From Colius striatus (taxonomy: Eukaryota > Chordata > Aves > Coliiformes > Coliidae): a stretch of 64,000 nt of DNA. The notes beneath the pieces were generated by a model. That model searched no databases and was not told the origin of the DNA. It saw nothing but the letters and a program-made list of their open reading frames with translations. The stretch covers positions 6,376,350 through 6,440,349 of the forward strand of contig NC_084773.1 in NCBI RefSeq assembly GCF_028858725.1. The letters are read 5' to 3'. Numbering within the stretch: the stretch's first letter is position 1; every line of letters starts with the position of its first letter. This document shows positions 15,901-29,200 of this stretch, piece after piece. The position numbers were made by a program, and so were the translations under genes.

Positions 15901-17038
15901 AGAACTTTCCAACTGTGTTCTATTCATGGTCTGTTTACCCCAATGCCTAAAAACCCAGTTATTTCTCTACAATGTTTAAAATGCTTTGTAGAAAAGACAA
16001 AGGTTGCAACTACTTAGATGGAGAAACATCCTTTAAATAGTCATACCAGCTGTCTTGTGCTAGGAGGCTACCTAAACCACACATGAGTGAGTATGTGTTT
16101 TAGGAATTATGTTAATATAATGCAGCCAATAATTATTTGTATGTAGAACTGTGGATTTGTAAGAGAATTACTTTTTCCAGGGCTAAAAGCCAACCCCTAA
16201 CCAACAAAGACTTCACAAGAACTGCTCCAAGTCTCTTTTGGATGAAGACTGAGAGGTGAAGAGTCATCCCACTCAGTTTCCAGGTAAATTCAGGTGCAGA
16301 GCTCACCCAGCACTAACCTTTTGTGAAAACATCCCTGCTGAGTGTGTGGGTTAAAGACAGCTTTGCAGCATCCCCATCTGGATACGGGAGCATGGCCCAG
16401 GGTGGCTGTCAGGGTGCCAGAGTGATGGTTCTGTTAGAGCCTAACAAGTCCAGATGTTCTCCTATGCATCACTACTGTGCTGGATTTTGAGTGGTTTGTG
16501 TCTTCTTTGTAATCTCACTTGCACAGACATCCAGGCATTGACTTAGCACATCTCTCCCTAGGAAGTCCAGGCAAAGTCTGATCTCTTTGGTTTTGTTGCA
16601 AGCCACAAGTGACTTGGCCATTTGACCAATGAGGATTACGGCTTGTCAAAGGGAGACAAAAAGGATGTTTCAGGAAAGCCACTTGCACCTCTCATGGACT
16701 GATTGGGCACAAGGTTGGATGAAATCACCAGCTGTAAAATTTCTCATGCCTTGGCAATCTCAGTGTCTCTGAAGTGCTTGAGTTAACATTAAGGATTGAC
16801 TCTGTCAAATTACTGCTGGTGTGTATGGTGGAGGTTCAGGCATCCAGAAATGCAGCTTTTTGCCCAGAGCTGTTTGTCTCCCTGTGGGATTTCATGTGCC
16901 ACGGTGAGATCTAAGTTGAGAAAGAAAACCCAAAGATTTCTTAACTTCATTCTCCATGAAACATTGCAATTCTAATGTTTAACAGCAAAGATCTGTTGGG
17001 AAAATAAACTGTAGCCAAGTTTTCCCTGTGTTTAACAT
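12989..17038. other. Intergenic MUSTN1-ITIH4 spacer
   Basis: I found no gene in this stretch. It holds a 35-base tandem duplication (15768-15837), a good HNF1-like motif at 16782-16794 (GTTAACATTAAGG), and scattered short open frames without domains. A 30-codon frame at 16454 resembles a signal peptide but lacks a usable donor. No interspersed repeat was recognised. Confidence 0.5.
15768..15837. repeat. 35-bp tandem duplication
   Basis: Two adjacent 35-base copies start GAGGCACCC and share GCAGCACAGCAATGG. They differ at a handful of positions. Confidence 0.75.
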
Positions 17039-17165
17039 GTAAACATTAAGTTTCTGGGTCTCTTCAAAGTCTATGTCATATCCCCAAGTACAAGTTACTC
17101 ATTAACTGATTAAGACAGACTGAGGTTTCATTTGAAAATCTGGTCTTTCCAAAATGGAGGAGAGA
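17039..17165 (+). promoter_or_regulatory. ITIH4: ITIH4 proximal promoter with FOXA- and HNF1-like sites
   Basis: GTAAACA (17039-17045) is an exact FOXA core read on the minus strand. GTTACTCATTAAC (17094-17106) matches the HNF1 palindrome GTTAATNATTAAC with one mismatch and lies about 60 bases before the ATG at 17166. A second HNF1-like element lies further out at 16782-16794. ITIH genes are expressed mainly in liver, where HNF1 and FOXA act. The arrangement resembles that of the ITIH3 promoter in this window, which supports the chosen first exon. Confidence 0.5.
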
Positions 17166-17228
17166 ATGTTCCTCACATTGATGGTCTTTTCCTCACTCAT
17201 AGTATTAGCAGAAACTATTGCTCCAAAG
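17166..17228 (+). other. ITIH4: ITIH4 exon 1 (signal peptide)
   Basis: The exon codes for 21 residues beginning [15 protein letters not shown], a typical signal peptide, and ends TIAPK in phase 0. It joins exon 2, which begins [11 protein letters not shown], in the way human AEK joins NGIDIYSLTVD. The donor GTATTT is weak, which is the main doubt. It is the only phase-0 hydrophobic start I found in the 7 kb upstream of exon 2. Confidence 0.7.
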
Positions 17229-20200
17229 GTATTTGCTCTGTTTCTATTTCTTTAGCACTGTCTCGCTTGCTCGTTTGCTGATGCCAAGTCCCACGGGGAG
17301 TCGGCCAGGTAACACACGAAACTCCTCTGGTAACCACCACCTGCAGAGCCTTGGGTGTGCTGTCTTGTGATCTCAGTTTTGGGTCCTTTCAAGGCCTTTT
17401 TTGGCTGTTTGTTTGGGTTGCTTTAGTGTAAGTGTGGTGGGGGGGTGATGTTGCAGATGGGTTTGATCACGCTTTTCCCCAGGGGTGTAAATACTCAGCC
17501 TGAGGGATCAGCGTGATCCTTGAGGCAGCGGAGGGGGTTTGGATCTTGACACGGTGCTGTTACAGCAGGGCAGAACAAGGAGCATTGCAGTGCCAAGGGG
17601 TTTCTGACAGGTGTTTCATAATTTATATGGAACAGAAAAAAAAAGAGGAGTGGACAGTAATTTGTACCATCTGGAGGAGCAAACTGTTTTCTGTCATCTC
17701 ATGGTGCATGCGACTGGTCTTGGTTTTAAAACATCAGTGTTGGAGAAAAGGAGGGAGCCTTATGTCAGAAGGTTTTTACTTCCATTGTGCCTACTCAGAA
17801 ACGTGTGAAATGCAAGTGGGTTTCTGGGAGGTGGAGGACAAGTCTTGTGGCTGCTGCAGGGGTGGTCATGGCTCTGCAAGAAGCCATGGATGTGGTGTAT
17901 GGCTCTGCAAGAAGCCATGGATGTGGTGTATGGCTCTGCAAAAAACCATGGATGTAGTGTATGGGTAGGCAATATCTTGGGGAATGTCCACAAGGTGCTC
18001 CCCACTGCTTTTGGGTACACTGTTGGGGCTGGACCCCTCCTGTCTCCTTCACTAAAGGCACAGAAATGCTCCTCACCGTGCTGCACCCCTTTTGTGCTGG
18101 TCACAGACTAAAATGCTGCTGGGACAGGGCAGCACAGGGGATGTGGGTCTCCATCCTTGCAGCATGACTTCAGCATGTGGCGGTAGGGTGGATTTTGCAA
18201 AGGGCGAGTTTTGTATGGGACAGTCTCCTCCTGTGCTGGAAGAATGCTTCACAGGCAGCAATGGCCACCACGAGCCTGTGCTGCTCCAATGAGCATGACT
18301 CAAGGCTCCTCAGTCATGGACTGAACATGCCACAGTCAGGTTTGAGCATGGCAGAGCAGCAAACAGGAGCAGAGGTGCTCAGGAATACTTAGAAAGCCTT
18401 TGGGAAGAGACACTCCCAAGACAGCCAGCCTCAGCCTGGGCAGTGAGGGCTCCAGCTGGGGATGGGCAGCAGGGAGACATGGGCAGGGCCAGGCACCCAG
18501 ACTGCCAGGATCAGGGAACAGATCTCTCAGTGAAGGTTGTTGGGTTTTATCACACGGTCCCAGATTGTCAGTAGGCATCAGATTATCTTAATAATCTGGT
18601 TGGAGTATTGTGAGGCTGCTGATGTCCAGATCAGCTCTTCTCAGTGTCACTGCCTGAAACACGGGCAAGACCTTTAAGACAGACATCCCAGATGCAAAGG
18701 GAGGGTGTTTGCAGAGGCAGGTGCTGCAGGCAGTTCCTGGTGCAGCATCTCCACTGGGAGTTGCCAGAAGCTCTGTGGTGCTGCCCTCCTCCCTCAAACC
18801 TCGGGAGCCCTGGAAGCACCAGGCCAGGGGAAACATGAGCGCTCAAAGGGCATCTTTGCTTGTGCAACCAGGAAGGGGTTGGAGGCCCACACAGGGCTTC
18901 AGACCTGTGAAACATTGTATGTGATGTGAGGCACCAAGCTGAAAAACATGCAGCAAAGTCAACAGCTGGGAGAGCAAATAAATAGTGAGGTCAGAAGCCT
19001 GCTGATCTCACTCCATGGGTTGAGGGGCGTCTGATTTTTCTGAGGTTAATCTTAGGCGATGTATTGGGGAGACACAGCAGCTGCTTCAGAGTAGCCTGAG
19101 GAGGGAAGATCACAGAAAAAGGCTTGATAGAAGCCTTCTGTGGAATGACCACACGCAGAGGTAGCTGCAGATTTTGCATGGGGCTGTGGTTGCAGCTGCA
19201 GAGATGTGAGTTAGCAGATGGCCAAGTCTGGTCATGAATAATTCCCACTCCCCAGTTCTGAACAGACTTCCTGACAGTCGATGCCTTCATCAAACTTTTC
19301 CAATAACATCATCCAGGGAAGGACTGCTCGTGAGCCAAAACTGAGAGCTTCTGTTCCAGCCTGTTTCCTTTTGTTCCAGCATGCCATTGAAATCTACAGC
19401 CTCCACGTAGACTGCAAGGTCACGGCACGATTTGCTCACACTGTCATCACCAGCAAAATTGTCAACCGAGCTAATGAGTCCAGAGAGGCAACCTTTGAAG
19501 TGGAGCTGCCCAAGACAGCCTTCATCACCAACTTCTCCATGTAGGACCAGTCCTTACCTGTGGTGTGAAGGAGGCAGCTCTGAAGACTCGGAGCAGGGGC
19601 AGGGGGGTGTTACCTTTCTTCTCAGGAGGTGCTGAGCAAAAAGCACAAAGAGCTGAGCTCTGGAGGGTCCTGCACAGAACATTCTGTGGGGTGAAGTAGG
19701 AGGCAGCCAAATAGAAAGAAGGTCCTGAAAGGCCAGGCTGCTTTCTGCACAGGCTGGGTGACAAATGTGGTCAGTGGTGGAAGCTCCAGCTTCCCTGAGA
19801 CCTTGCAAGGAAGAGAGTTGTGTTGTAGTGGTGGCTCCTGGCATCCTGCTGCATGGGGAGGGATGTGGGAGCAAAATGGTGCTTCGTGCTCATGCCCCGA
19901 GGGCCACAAAATGCGTCATTCCTCTTATTTGTTTCCCTAGTTCTCCTGGTACTAATTACTTTTTCTGTAAACCAATCAGGTCCATTGATGATAAAGTATA
20001 CCCAGGGATAATAAAGGAGAAAGCTTCTGCTCAAAAGGAATATGACACTGCAATGTCTCGTGGGCAGAGTGCCGGCCTTGTCAAGTACGTTGCTGTTCTG
20101 AATAAGGTTGATCCAACGGTCTTTCTCAGCTCCTTGTTTGCCTCAGGGCAGGTTAAACTCTGGTGCCAGCCACCAGTCAGTGGGACTAATGTAAAAAGCA

Positions 20201-23200
20201 GCCCTGGGTTCTTGTTGGACAGGACAGTGTGTGTGTATATATATATTCACATATATATGTGATCTATATCTGATCCTGCAAAGAGCTTCAGGGGAGTGTC
20301 ACCATTTAGTGTTGCCCTGGGACTTGCTGTCTTATGGGAGCACCTTGCAAGGCTGTGATGATGCCCAGCCAAAAAAAAAGGGCTGTCAGCCCCTGTGCCA
20401 GGCTGCCCAGGGAGGTGGGGAGTTCCCATCCCTGGAGCTATTGCAAAGCCGTGGAGCTGAGTGGCTGAGGGCCATGGGTTAGTGCTGGGCTGGGCAGGGG
20501 GAGAGGAGGGGTTGGACTCCATGAGCTGAAAGGGCTTTTCCAACTGAAACAATTCTGCACTTTTCTATGCCCTTCTACACTCAGTCATTGAGTCTGCCTC
20601 CCCACAAGCGCAGAGGATCAAGGCACTTGAGCAGACATCACGCTTTCAGGGTATATTTGGTCTGTAATTCCTACGTGTTCAGTCCCAGTTCTGCTTGCTC
20701 CCAGCCTGAGGCAGGCAGAGATTTCTGCTCCAGCTCTCAGCTTGCATGTGCAGCACCCATGGGTCCATGTGCAGGGCCTGTGGCACATCGATGTAACACG
20801 TGTGATGTGTGTAATACCACCTGCCATGTAAATTACCTTCTCTAGTTTTACTGGCACTCTTTTCTTACTTATTCCACGCGGTCCTTTGGCCATTATTTAG
20901 CACACTTCATGGACTTTGGCCACAACAAGCAAAGCTTCCCTGCAGGAGGTAAATCCCTGTTCTCTCCCCTTTAGAATTACAGGCAGGAAACTGGAGCAAT
21001 TTCACGTGTCTGTCAACATCGCAGCTGCCAGCAAAGTCACTTTTGAGCTGACGTACGAGGAGCTGTTGAGGCGGCAGCTGGGCAAGTTTGAGCTGCTCAT
21101 CAAGGTCCGGCCGAAGCAGCTCGTGAAGCACTTCCAGGTGAGCTGCCCCGCTGAGGGCTGGGCAGGGAGCAGAGCCGTGCTTTCCTGTTCCCTCTGGGAT
21201 GCTGCCACTGACTTCTCCACTGGCAGATGGATGTGCACATCTTCGAGCCCCAGGGCATTCGCTTCCTGGAGACAGACAACACGTTCCTGACAAACGAGCT
21301 AACCCAGGCGCTCACCACAGTGCACAACGAGACCAAGGTACAGCAGCAGCCGCCAGATGTTACTGCCAGCGGCACCTTCCAGTTGTGTGGCTTTAAATCT
21401 TTTCTTCCAATCGCTTTGCAGGCTCATATTTTATTTAAGCCAACTGTAGAGCAGCAGAAGGTAAATCCTGAGCTGGATGAAACCCTCCTCAACGGTGACT
21501 TTGTGGTGCGTTACGACGTGAAGAGAGGAGCCACGGCTGGTGATATACAGGTAAAGGTGTAACGGAAAGAACAGTGCTTTCAGATCAAAGGTACCTGCTG
21601 AATGTGAAGTGCAATCAGCAAAACAGTGGCATTGGCTTTGAAGCACCAAGACTAACAGCAAAAGCTACTTCCATCAATCCTAGGTCAGCAGGAACTGCTG
21701 GCAAAATTCGGTAGATCCCCAGAACCATTGCAAGAGTGGGTCATGCATGAGAAGAAAGCAGCCTGTCAGATTGTTTGTAATATCAAATCCATGTTTCCAC
21801 TTTGTAGAGTTATTTTTACCTTCTTTGTTAATTATTCTGGCTGATCTAGGGGATGTTTGTGGCAGAGAGGAATGTGATTTATACAGCTACTAAAATGACT
21901 GCCTGGTTTTCTCTTATGTGTTTATTTGACAGCTGAGGCACAACTAAAGAGAGCAGGGACTTAAAAATATGTATGGACCCATGCATATCCCAGGGAATAA
22001 AATACATTGTTAGCCATACCATTGCACTAGTGAAGCAGACATTGGATTTGCTAAATGATGGCAGTCACAGTCAGTGTGCTCACAGGTGGCAATAAAGAAG
22101 GAACATAGTATGCAGTGATAATACAGATATATACATGGCCCTGAGGTGTGTAATACATATATATGCTTTTATATGTGTGTGTGTATATGAATACATGCTG
22201 TTCTCTTGGGTTTTGCTCTCTATAGATAATCTTGTTTCCACCTAGGACATACATTTCAATAGTTCTTTGATTTGGACTTATGTAGAAGAAGAGAATGCTG
22301 AGCTTGCACCCATCCTCTTGCTGTGCCAGAACATAAAGATGTGACATTTACTGATTCAGATGCAATTTGACACATGGTTTCTTACGTTGTGTGTTTCAGA
22401 TTGTCGATGGGTATTTTGTACATTACTTTGCACCTGATGAAATGCCAGTGTTTCCCAAAAATGTCATCTTTGTTATAGATCGAAGTGGCTCCATGGCAGG
22501 CAGAAAAATTGAACAGGTAACTTACCTCAAAGCACTGACCTCTGCTTGCAGCAGTCACACACAGCAGCCCTTCCAGGAACTCACCATCAATTTCACTTTC
22601 AAAGCACAGGCTGGGTTTGTACACAGCCAGATTTTCAGACACACAGAAATGCTTGAAAATACACATGCACACATTTGAGTTACTCAGGAGCAACACTTTC
22701 CTGGTATGGCTGTTCTCATGGGTATCCAACATTAAGGCAGACAGCACTTGTCTGCCTCTGTTTTTACAGAAAATGTTGCTTCTGTTCAGTGAAGTTTAAA
22801 GGATTCATCTGTCTGGGACTTTTTTTGTTTGTTTGGAGCACAAAAAATCCACTTAAACATAAGGAAAAACTACTTTTCTGCAAGAGTGAGGGAGCCCTGG
22901 CCCAGGCTGCCCAGGGATAGTGTGGAGGCTCCTTCTCTGGGGGTTTCCAAACCCAGCTGGGCATATTCCTGTGTGACCTGATTGAGGGGAACCTGCTTTA
23001 GCAGGAGGCTGGACTGGATGAGCTCTAGAGGTGCCTTCCAACTCTCACCATTCTGTGATTGCGTGTCACACAGTGTGTCTGTAGCTTTGCTAGAGAGCAG
23101 ACAAGCCTGCTGCAGCCCTCACTGGCATTTTTGCATGTGTGTAAGTTAAGTGAATTGGCCATTTCTGATGGTCTCAGCCTGAAAAGCACTATTAGGACTA

Positions 23201-26200
23201 AATAAGGGCATTGGGCTACATCTGGAATAGTGCCCTGGAGAAACTTGCTTATTCCATTGCAATTCTGATTGTAGTTCTGGCAGAGAAGGGGAAATATTCA
23301 AAGTGCCTGTTTTCTCCTTGGCACAGACGAGGGACGCCCTGTCAAAGATTCTGCAGGACCTCCGCCCAGAAGATCATTTTGGCTTTATCACCTTTAACAG
23401 CAAAGTGGTGGAGTGGAAGAGCTCTTTGCTGAAAGCCACTGCAGAGAACGTGGAGAGTGCTTCAGGATTTGTGCAAACTCTTTCTGCTAGCGGAGGTACC
23501 TAGATGTCCCACCTAGGAGCTTCCCCTAGGAGCCCCACCTAGATGCTTGTAACCACAAACATGCACCCTATTGCTCAGAGATGAGTTATTATTGGTATTA
23601 GGCATGCACTGACACAGACTTACCATCAGTGCTCACAAAGCAAACAAGGTTTTAATACTCAAAAGAGTGATGAGTGAGACAGAAAGGCTGGTTATGGGAG
23701 CGAAAGGATTGGTGACTGTGTTAAGAGTAGAGAGAGATGGTTACAACACATCCATGAACCACACCAGCCACAAAGCTTGCTTTCAGATCTTATAACAGAC
23801 ACAGATGGAACATTTCCCAACAGGACAGGGGTTTTTTCTACAGAAAAAATTGCAATTCACTCAACATTTGCAAACAATTTGCTGATCTTTTGTGTCTCCT
23901 GATACCAAGAATCCCCTTGTGAAATAAAATGCACTCAGTTATTACACTTGCTATTACAGTTGTTACACTGCCATGTAAGCCACACTACAGAAACAGTGGT
24001 CAAAGGGCATGAAGCACTTCAGCTGCTGCATCACTGGGTACTTTGGTTTGTTATTTAGTTTTAAGCACATCCAAAGGCCTGTGTCTCTTGTCAGCATTGT
24101 GCTGTTGATATCAACATGGGTGTTCCCATCCCAGGCACTAACACCAATAAAGCCCACCTGTGCCCAGCTCTTTTCTTTGACTTCTCAAATAAGGATAGGA
24201 GACATTTCTTAAATGTAGGTTAACAGATGACAGTGTGTTTATTTAAGTACTTTTTAATGGCTCTAGACATGTTTGTATTTCCCATGACATATGTGAGGAA
24301 AATGCTCCCAAAAGAATACTCCAGCATAGCCACTGCAATATAATACACCATAATTAAGCCCAGTAGGCTAACCTCCTAAATCCTCATCTCTCTGAAGGAT
24401 TTAGTTCCTGCAGAAAACTTTAAACAACTCTGCAGGGCCTCTGCAGATGAAGTGCACCAATTTCTTCAGATGATTATCCTGTTTAGGTGAGTGATGCCAG
24501 CTTTCTCATTACAGGCACAGATATCAATCGTGCCCTGCTGACTGCTGTCAGTGTGCTGGATGAAGCTGAGAGGCTGCCAGAACGGAGTGTCTCCATGATT
24601 ATTTTGCTGACAGATGGCCAGCCTACTGCTGGTGAGTAAATACTAGCTCCCTGGTTTTCGTTTTATCTTGTATGCTTGCATCCCAGATGTTGACAAACAT
24701 AGTCTGTGTATCAGAATAGCTGTGCCATTAAGCAGGCTGGGCTACCACTGTATTTGCATCAGAGAGAGGATGGTTGTGAGAGGGCTCTGCCAAGGGCTGT
24801 AAGAAGTGATGGCAGAGCCTGCCTGCCCGTGACTTTAGCTGGGAAATGTTTTGCTAAATACCATTGGCTTCCCAGTTTATAAACTCAAGGGAATTGTTGG
24901 AGATACTCCAGGCACAGCTGAAATATGCAAGTGAAATACGTAGAGCTGAAACATGGACATTTTGCATATGTCATGTACAGCCCCATCTGAGAGGTATTGC
25001 TTACATTTCTTCACCCTCCTCGACCCAAACTTGAGATATTTTCAAGGTGCCTCTTGTTTTGTATTATTTTCCAAGTCTAGCCCTTAACTAGTGATCAGCT
25101 GTGATAGCATAAACCAGAGGGTTGAGAGAGAAATACTGGGTTGAATAAGCAGTAGCTCCCAATACAGTGGCACAAACGTCACTTGTGAACTGGAGTTTGC
25201 CTGTGTTTTGTGTTGCACCAGCATCTCTGAGACCAGCAGCATTAATTCATCTCTGATAAGATCAGTCTGCCTCTCGGATGGTGGGATCCATACTGCTTGG
25301 GGGTTGGTGTATTTGTTTGGGGGTTTATAATAAAATGCAGCTCACGGGGCTGCCTGCTCAGCACAGCCACAGTGAGTCTCAAATATCCCTGAGCCTGTTG
25401 CACATCCACAAGTTGGCTACAAATCAGGCCAGGGTGGAGTGCCAGGCAAATACATGCAGTGTTTTTGCACACACTGCCTTCCTTGGAAAAGCAGACTGAA
25501 AGGGAAAAATACCCCAGCTGCTCCCATGATACTGCTACAGGCAGTGACAGTTCTTGCCTGGAATGCTGATAGAGAAGCTTTGCATACAGGGCAATCAGCG
25601 GCTCTTCAAATGGGGTAAGTGATGGTGTGAAAAACCTTTTCCATTTGTCCCAAAAAGGGATTGTGAGAGAAGCATGGCTGAGTTGATTTGCAGTGTGTCT
25701 GAATTACACCATTAACCAATCCCTTCCTCTCTGAATTCACACACATAGCTTTTTATGGGTGGTACTTGTCTTCTGCTTGGTCAAGTGTTTCCATCCCTTG
25801 CACTGTTAACTTGTAGTGTGTGTCCCTTTTGTCCTAAAAACCTCCTCTGACCCCTACAGTCTTGTAAAATCTTTTGCTCTCAGCCACGATGACGTGAGCA
25901 GAAGTCAGAAAAGGTCATTAGGAGGGAGAGACAGATTCTGGCACTCTGTATACTGAGTGATGCTTCATCTCCAGTTCAATTAACAGAATCCTGCCCCATG
26001 TATTTTAAATACTTTATTCTGAATTACTCTTCAAAGACCTGAGGCAGAATTCTCCATCAGGCTCGCTGCTGCCTTTCCGTGCTTTAGGAAAACAAGCTAA
26101 CAAGGGTGTGCCTGTGTTTCAATTACAGGTGAGAGCAATGTGGAAGTAATTCAAAGAAACATTCAGAAGGCAGTCAATGGAAAATATGCTCTTTTCTGCC

Positions 26201-29200
26201 TTGGCTTCGGGTTTGATGTCAGTTATAAGTTCCTGGAGAAAATGGCCCTAAGCAACGGGGGAATAGCACGTCGGATCTACGAAAACGCTGACGCGGACTT
26301 GCAGCTCCAGGTCAGGACTAAGGAACGTGCCTGAGAAACCATCTACCAGCTACAGCTTATGTCTAGGCTTAGCAGCAAACCCACAGATTTTCTGAGAGGA
26401 AGAGCTGGGTTTGAAATGATCTACACATTTGGGGGAGGGAGGGAAGCAATTCGGGGGCATCTGAGGGTTTGTGCCCTAACTGTGACTCCAATTTGAAGCC
26501 TCACTCCAATCAGCTGTATTTGACAAGCCTGGAAACTCACACATTTCTGTACTCTGCAAACAGACAAATTGTCCAGGGTACGTGATGGTGGAAAAACTTC
26601 TGTTCTTGGCTCTGAATTTAAGCTGCTTGAAGTACCACTACTGGAAGCTGTTTGTTACTGTTTCCCTAAATATGAGTGAGTAGTTTGAGGCATCTACAGG
26701 CCAAGTGGTTCAGCAGTGCCACCAGCCTGGGTCTTTCCTGTCCATCTGGAAAGGGGTTACAACTTTGGGGACATTTTCTTTCTTGGGAAGCCACTTCCAC
26801 CTGTTTTCCCTGGATGTGAAGAGACTGGATTTGCTTCAGGCTAAATTTTGCTTAGAAAGGGAAAGAGAAACCCTCAGGATTAGTCAAGTTTTTAAAAACC
26901 AGGCGGGAAAAGGGGCTGCAGCAAAGCAGCTGCCTGGGAGGGGTGGGGTGATGGGGGTGCTGCTTGGTTACTTGAACCACCACAGGAAACACAATTTATG
27001 TGACACCACCAGCCTGGCTGGAGAAGGTTTGCTCAACCTTGTGAAGAAACCTTTCTTTTCTTCCCAGGTTTGTAGCAGCCTGCCACTGCTGAAGAAAAAA
27101 CTTTGCTCCCTTCTTTTTAAGGTGGTTTTAGACATTCAACATTTTACTCTGTATGTTTTTGCAATCATTTGTGTGTTCTCTCTCTGCTTCCCTTTAGGGC
27201 TTTTACCAAGAGGTGGCTACTCCAATATTAATGAAAATTGAAATGCAGTATCCAGAAAATGCCATTGAGGGATTAACCAAGAACAGTTTCAATCTGTTTT
27301 TTGAAGGATCTGAAATCGTAGTAGCTGGAAAAATTAGCAATGAGCTTGACCTTTTGCCAGTAGAAATTAAAGCTCAGTCAGTAAGTGTTTAGTTTACTAT
27401 CTGTGAAAGATGTATCTCCCTTCTGTCTTTTATGATACAATAGGAGATTTCAAGAAGTCTTTTGTGTGCAATGTATGTTCCTCACATTTGGGCATTAAGC
27501 TGTTTTTCCTGTTACAGGACAACATTGAACAATGCAAATGATTTTCCCCTCCTAAATATGCTACAAGAAAAGCCCACCTTGAAGTATAGCCACAAATAAA
27601 CAAAGAGCAATTTGAACTCTTTCAAAACCACAGTATTTTCAGGCATTTTTAGGGAACCAGGTTGTATTTTTAGAATGAAGAAAGAAATCTGAATTACTCA
27701 TCTCAAAAGTTCTGAAACAGTGCAATGTCATCACCTCCTTTTTTTAAACATTCCTTTTCGAGTCCAGAAACAGACATCCAAAATGCATGCTGCTTTCTTA
27801 GTTTGGAGTTGCATTTTCCAATGGGACAGGACAAAAAGGGCACTTTGGTGCTCAAAGATGGTTTTTAAAGTCTAATAATGCGATTATAAAAGAAGCCTGT
27901 GACTGTTCTCTTGATGATCAGTTTTTCTCTCACTTCAGCATTCCAGTGACTTGACTCTTAAAGAAGAAGCAAATGTGAAAGAGAAGGAGCAAGTGTTTCA
28001 GAACCTAAGCTACATCTTTGGGAGTTTCACAGAGAGACTGTGGGCTTATTTAACCATTCAACAGCTCCTGGAAAAAGCGTAAGCTGCTTCAGTGTTTTGT
28101 GTCACAAACTTCTAACTCCTTAGAACACAAATTCCTTCTTCACAAATTACATGCTCAGGAAACACAAAGAACCAGGAATATTTCTGCAGATAGCATTGGA
28201 AGCACACTGTATGGGGAACACCAGCTGCCTTTCAGATTATGATAGGGCTGTTGCATTAACTATTTATACATGTGTATACACGTATGAAAACATAACATAA
28301 AGTATTCTTTGTGACATTACTGTGCTGAGCTGTTGTTACACATCCAGACATATTGTCTGTAATTAAGTGAGTGACAGTAGCTAATAAAGAGAACAATAAG
28401 TATGTCCCTAAGGTATTTCATAGATCGTGTATCTATTCTTCTTATGGATTTGAACCATAGATAGCCTCCAGTGTTGCAAACAATTAAGCATCTCTGTAAT
28501 TAAAAGCGTGGAAAGAGATGAGTTATCCCAGTAAGATTACTCACCCTTCAATACTAAAAAAATGTCTGTCAAGACACAGCTAATATGAAAAAGAATCTGA
28601 AGCTGACCTGCTTCTCTTCTCTATGCGTTATTTCTTCATCATTAACACAGACTTTAGTATTTCAGCACAAGAAGAGGAGCAGAAAACGCTGGAGTCACGA
28701 GCCTTAGAGCTGTCTCTGCAGTACAGCTTCGTTACACCCCTCACTTCCATGGTGGTCACCAAACCCGCTGACCAGCAGCAGAGGGAGCTGGCGAACAAAC
28801 CCACCGAAGCTGGTAAATGGCCATGGAACACCCCCCTCCCCCTCCACCCCAAATACGCTGCAGGTGGTGATGGTTTGTTGTTTACCTCGGTATAGGTTCA
28901 TTTTACAGCGATGTGACGCGGTAAAAAGCCACACGGGAGGCAGGATTTATGTTAAAGGTGGTGAAAGGCACACTACTACCCAAATGGAAAATAGTTTGTT
29001 TAAATATTAACTAGAAATAATGTAACAGTAGTTACTCAGCATTCCTGCCCCTGCAAGGAGGTTCTGCACTTCTCTCTGTATCATTGAAAGGGGACGAGAT
29101 TCATGCAGTGGAGCCAACAGACTCGTGCCAGAAGTATTGCATGTGCTGTCTAGCTACTCTTTAACACACAAAAAACCCATCACCTGTAGCCCAGCACCCA

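Noticed and set aside
16454-16546. 30-codon frame beginning MFSYASLLCWILSG, like a signal peptide, upstream of ITIH4
   Set aside because: It has no phase-0 donor that could join ITIH4 exon 2. The frame at 17166 has the right phase, ending and promoter.
19145-19205. Short hydrophobic frame with a GTGAGT donor just before ITIH4 exon 2
   Set aside because: The donor leaves phase 1, while exon 2 needs phase 0. The peptide is a poor signal sequence.
26705-27241. 178-codon open frame in ITIH4 intron 10
   Set aside because: It covers intron sequence and then exon 11 in the wrong frame. The exon is clearly coding in another frame, as a heavy-chain segment.
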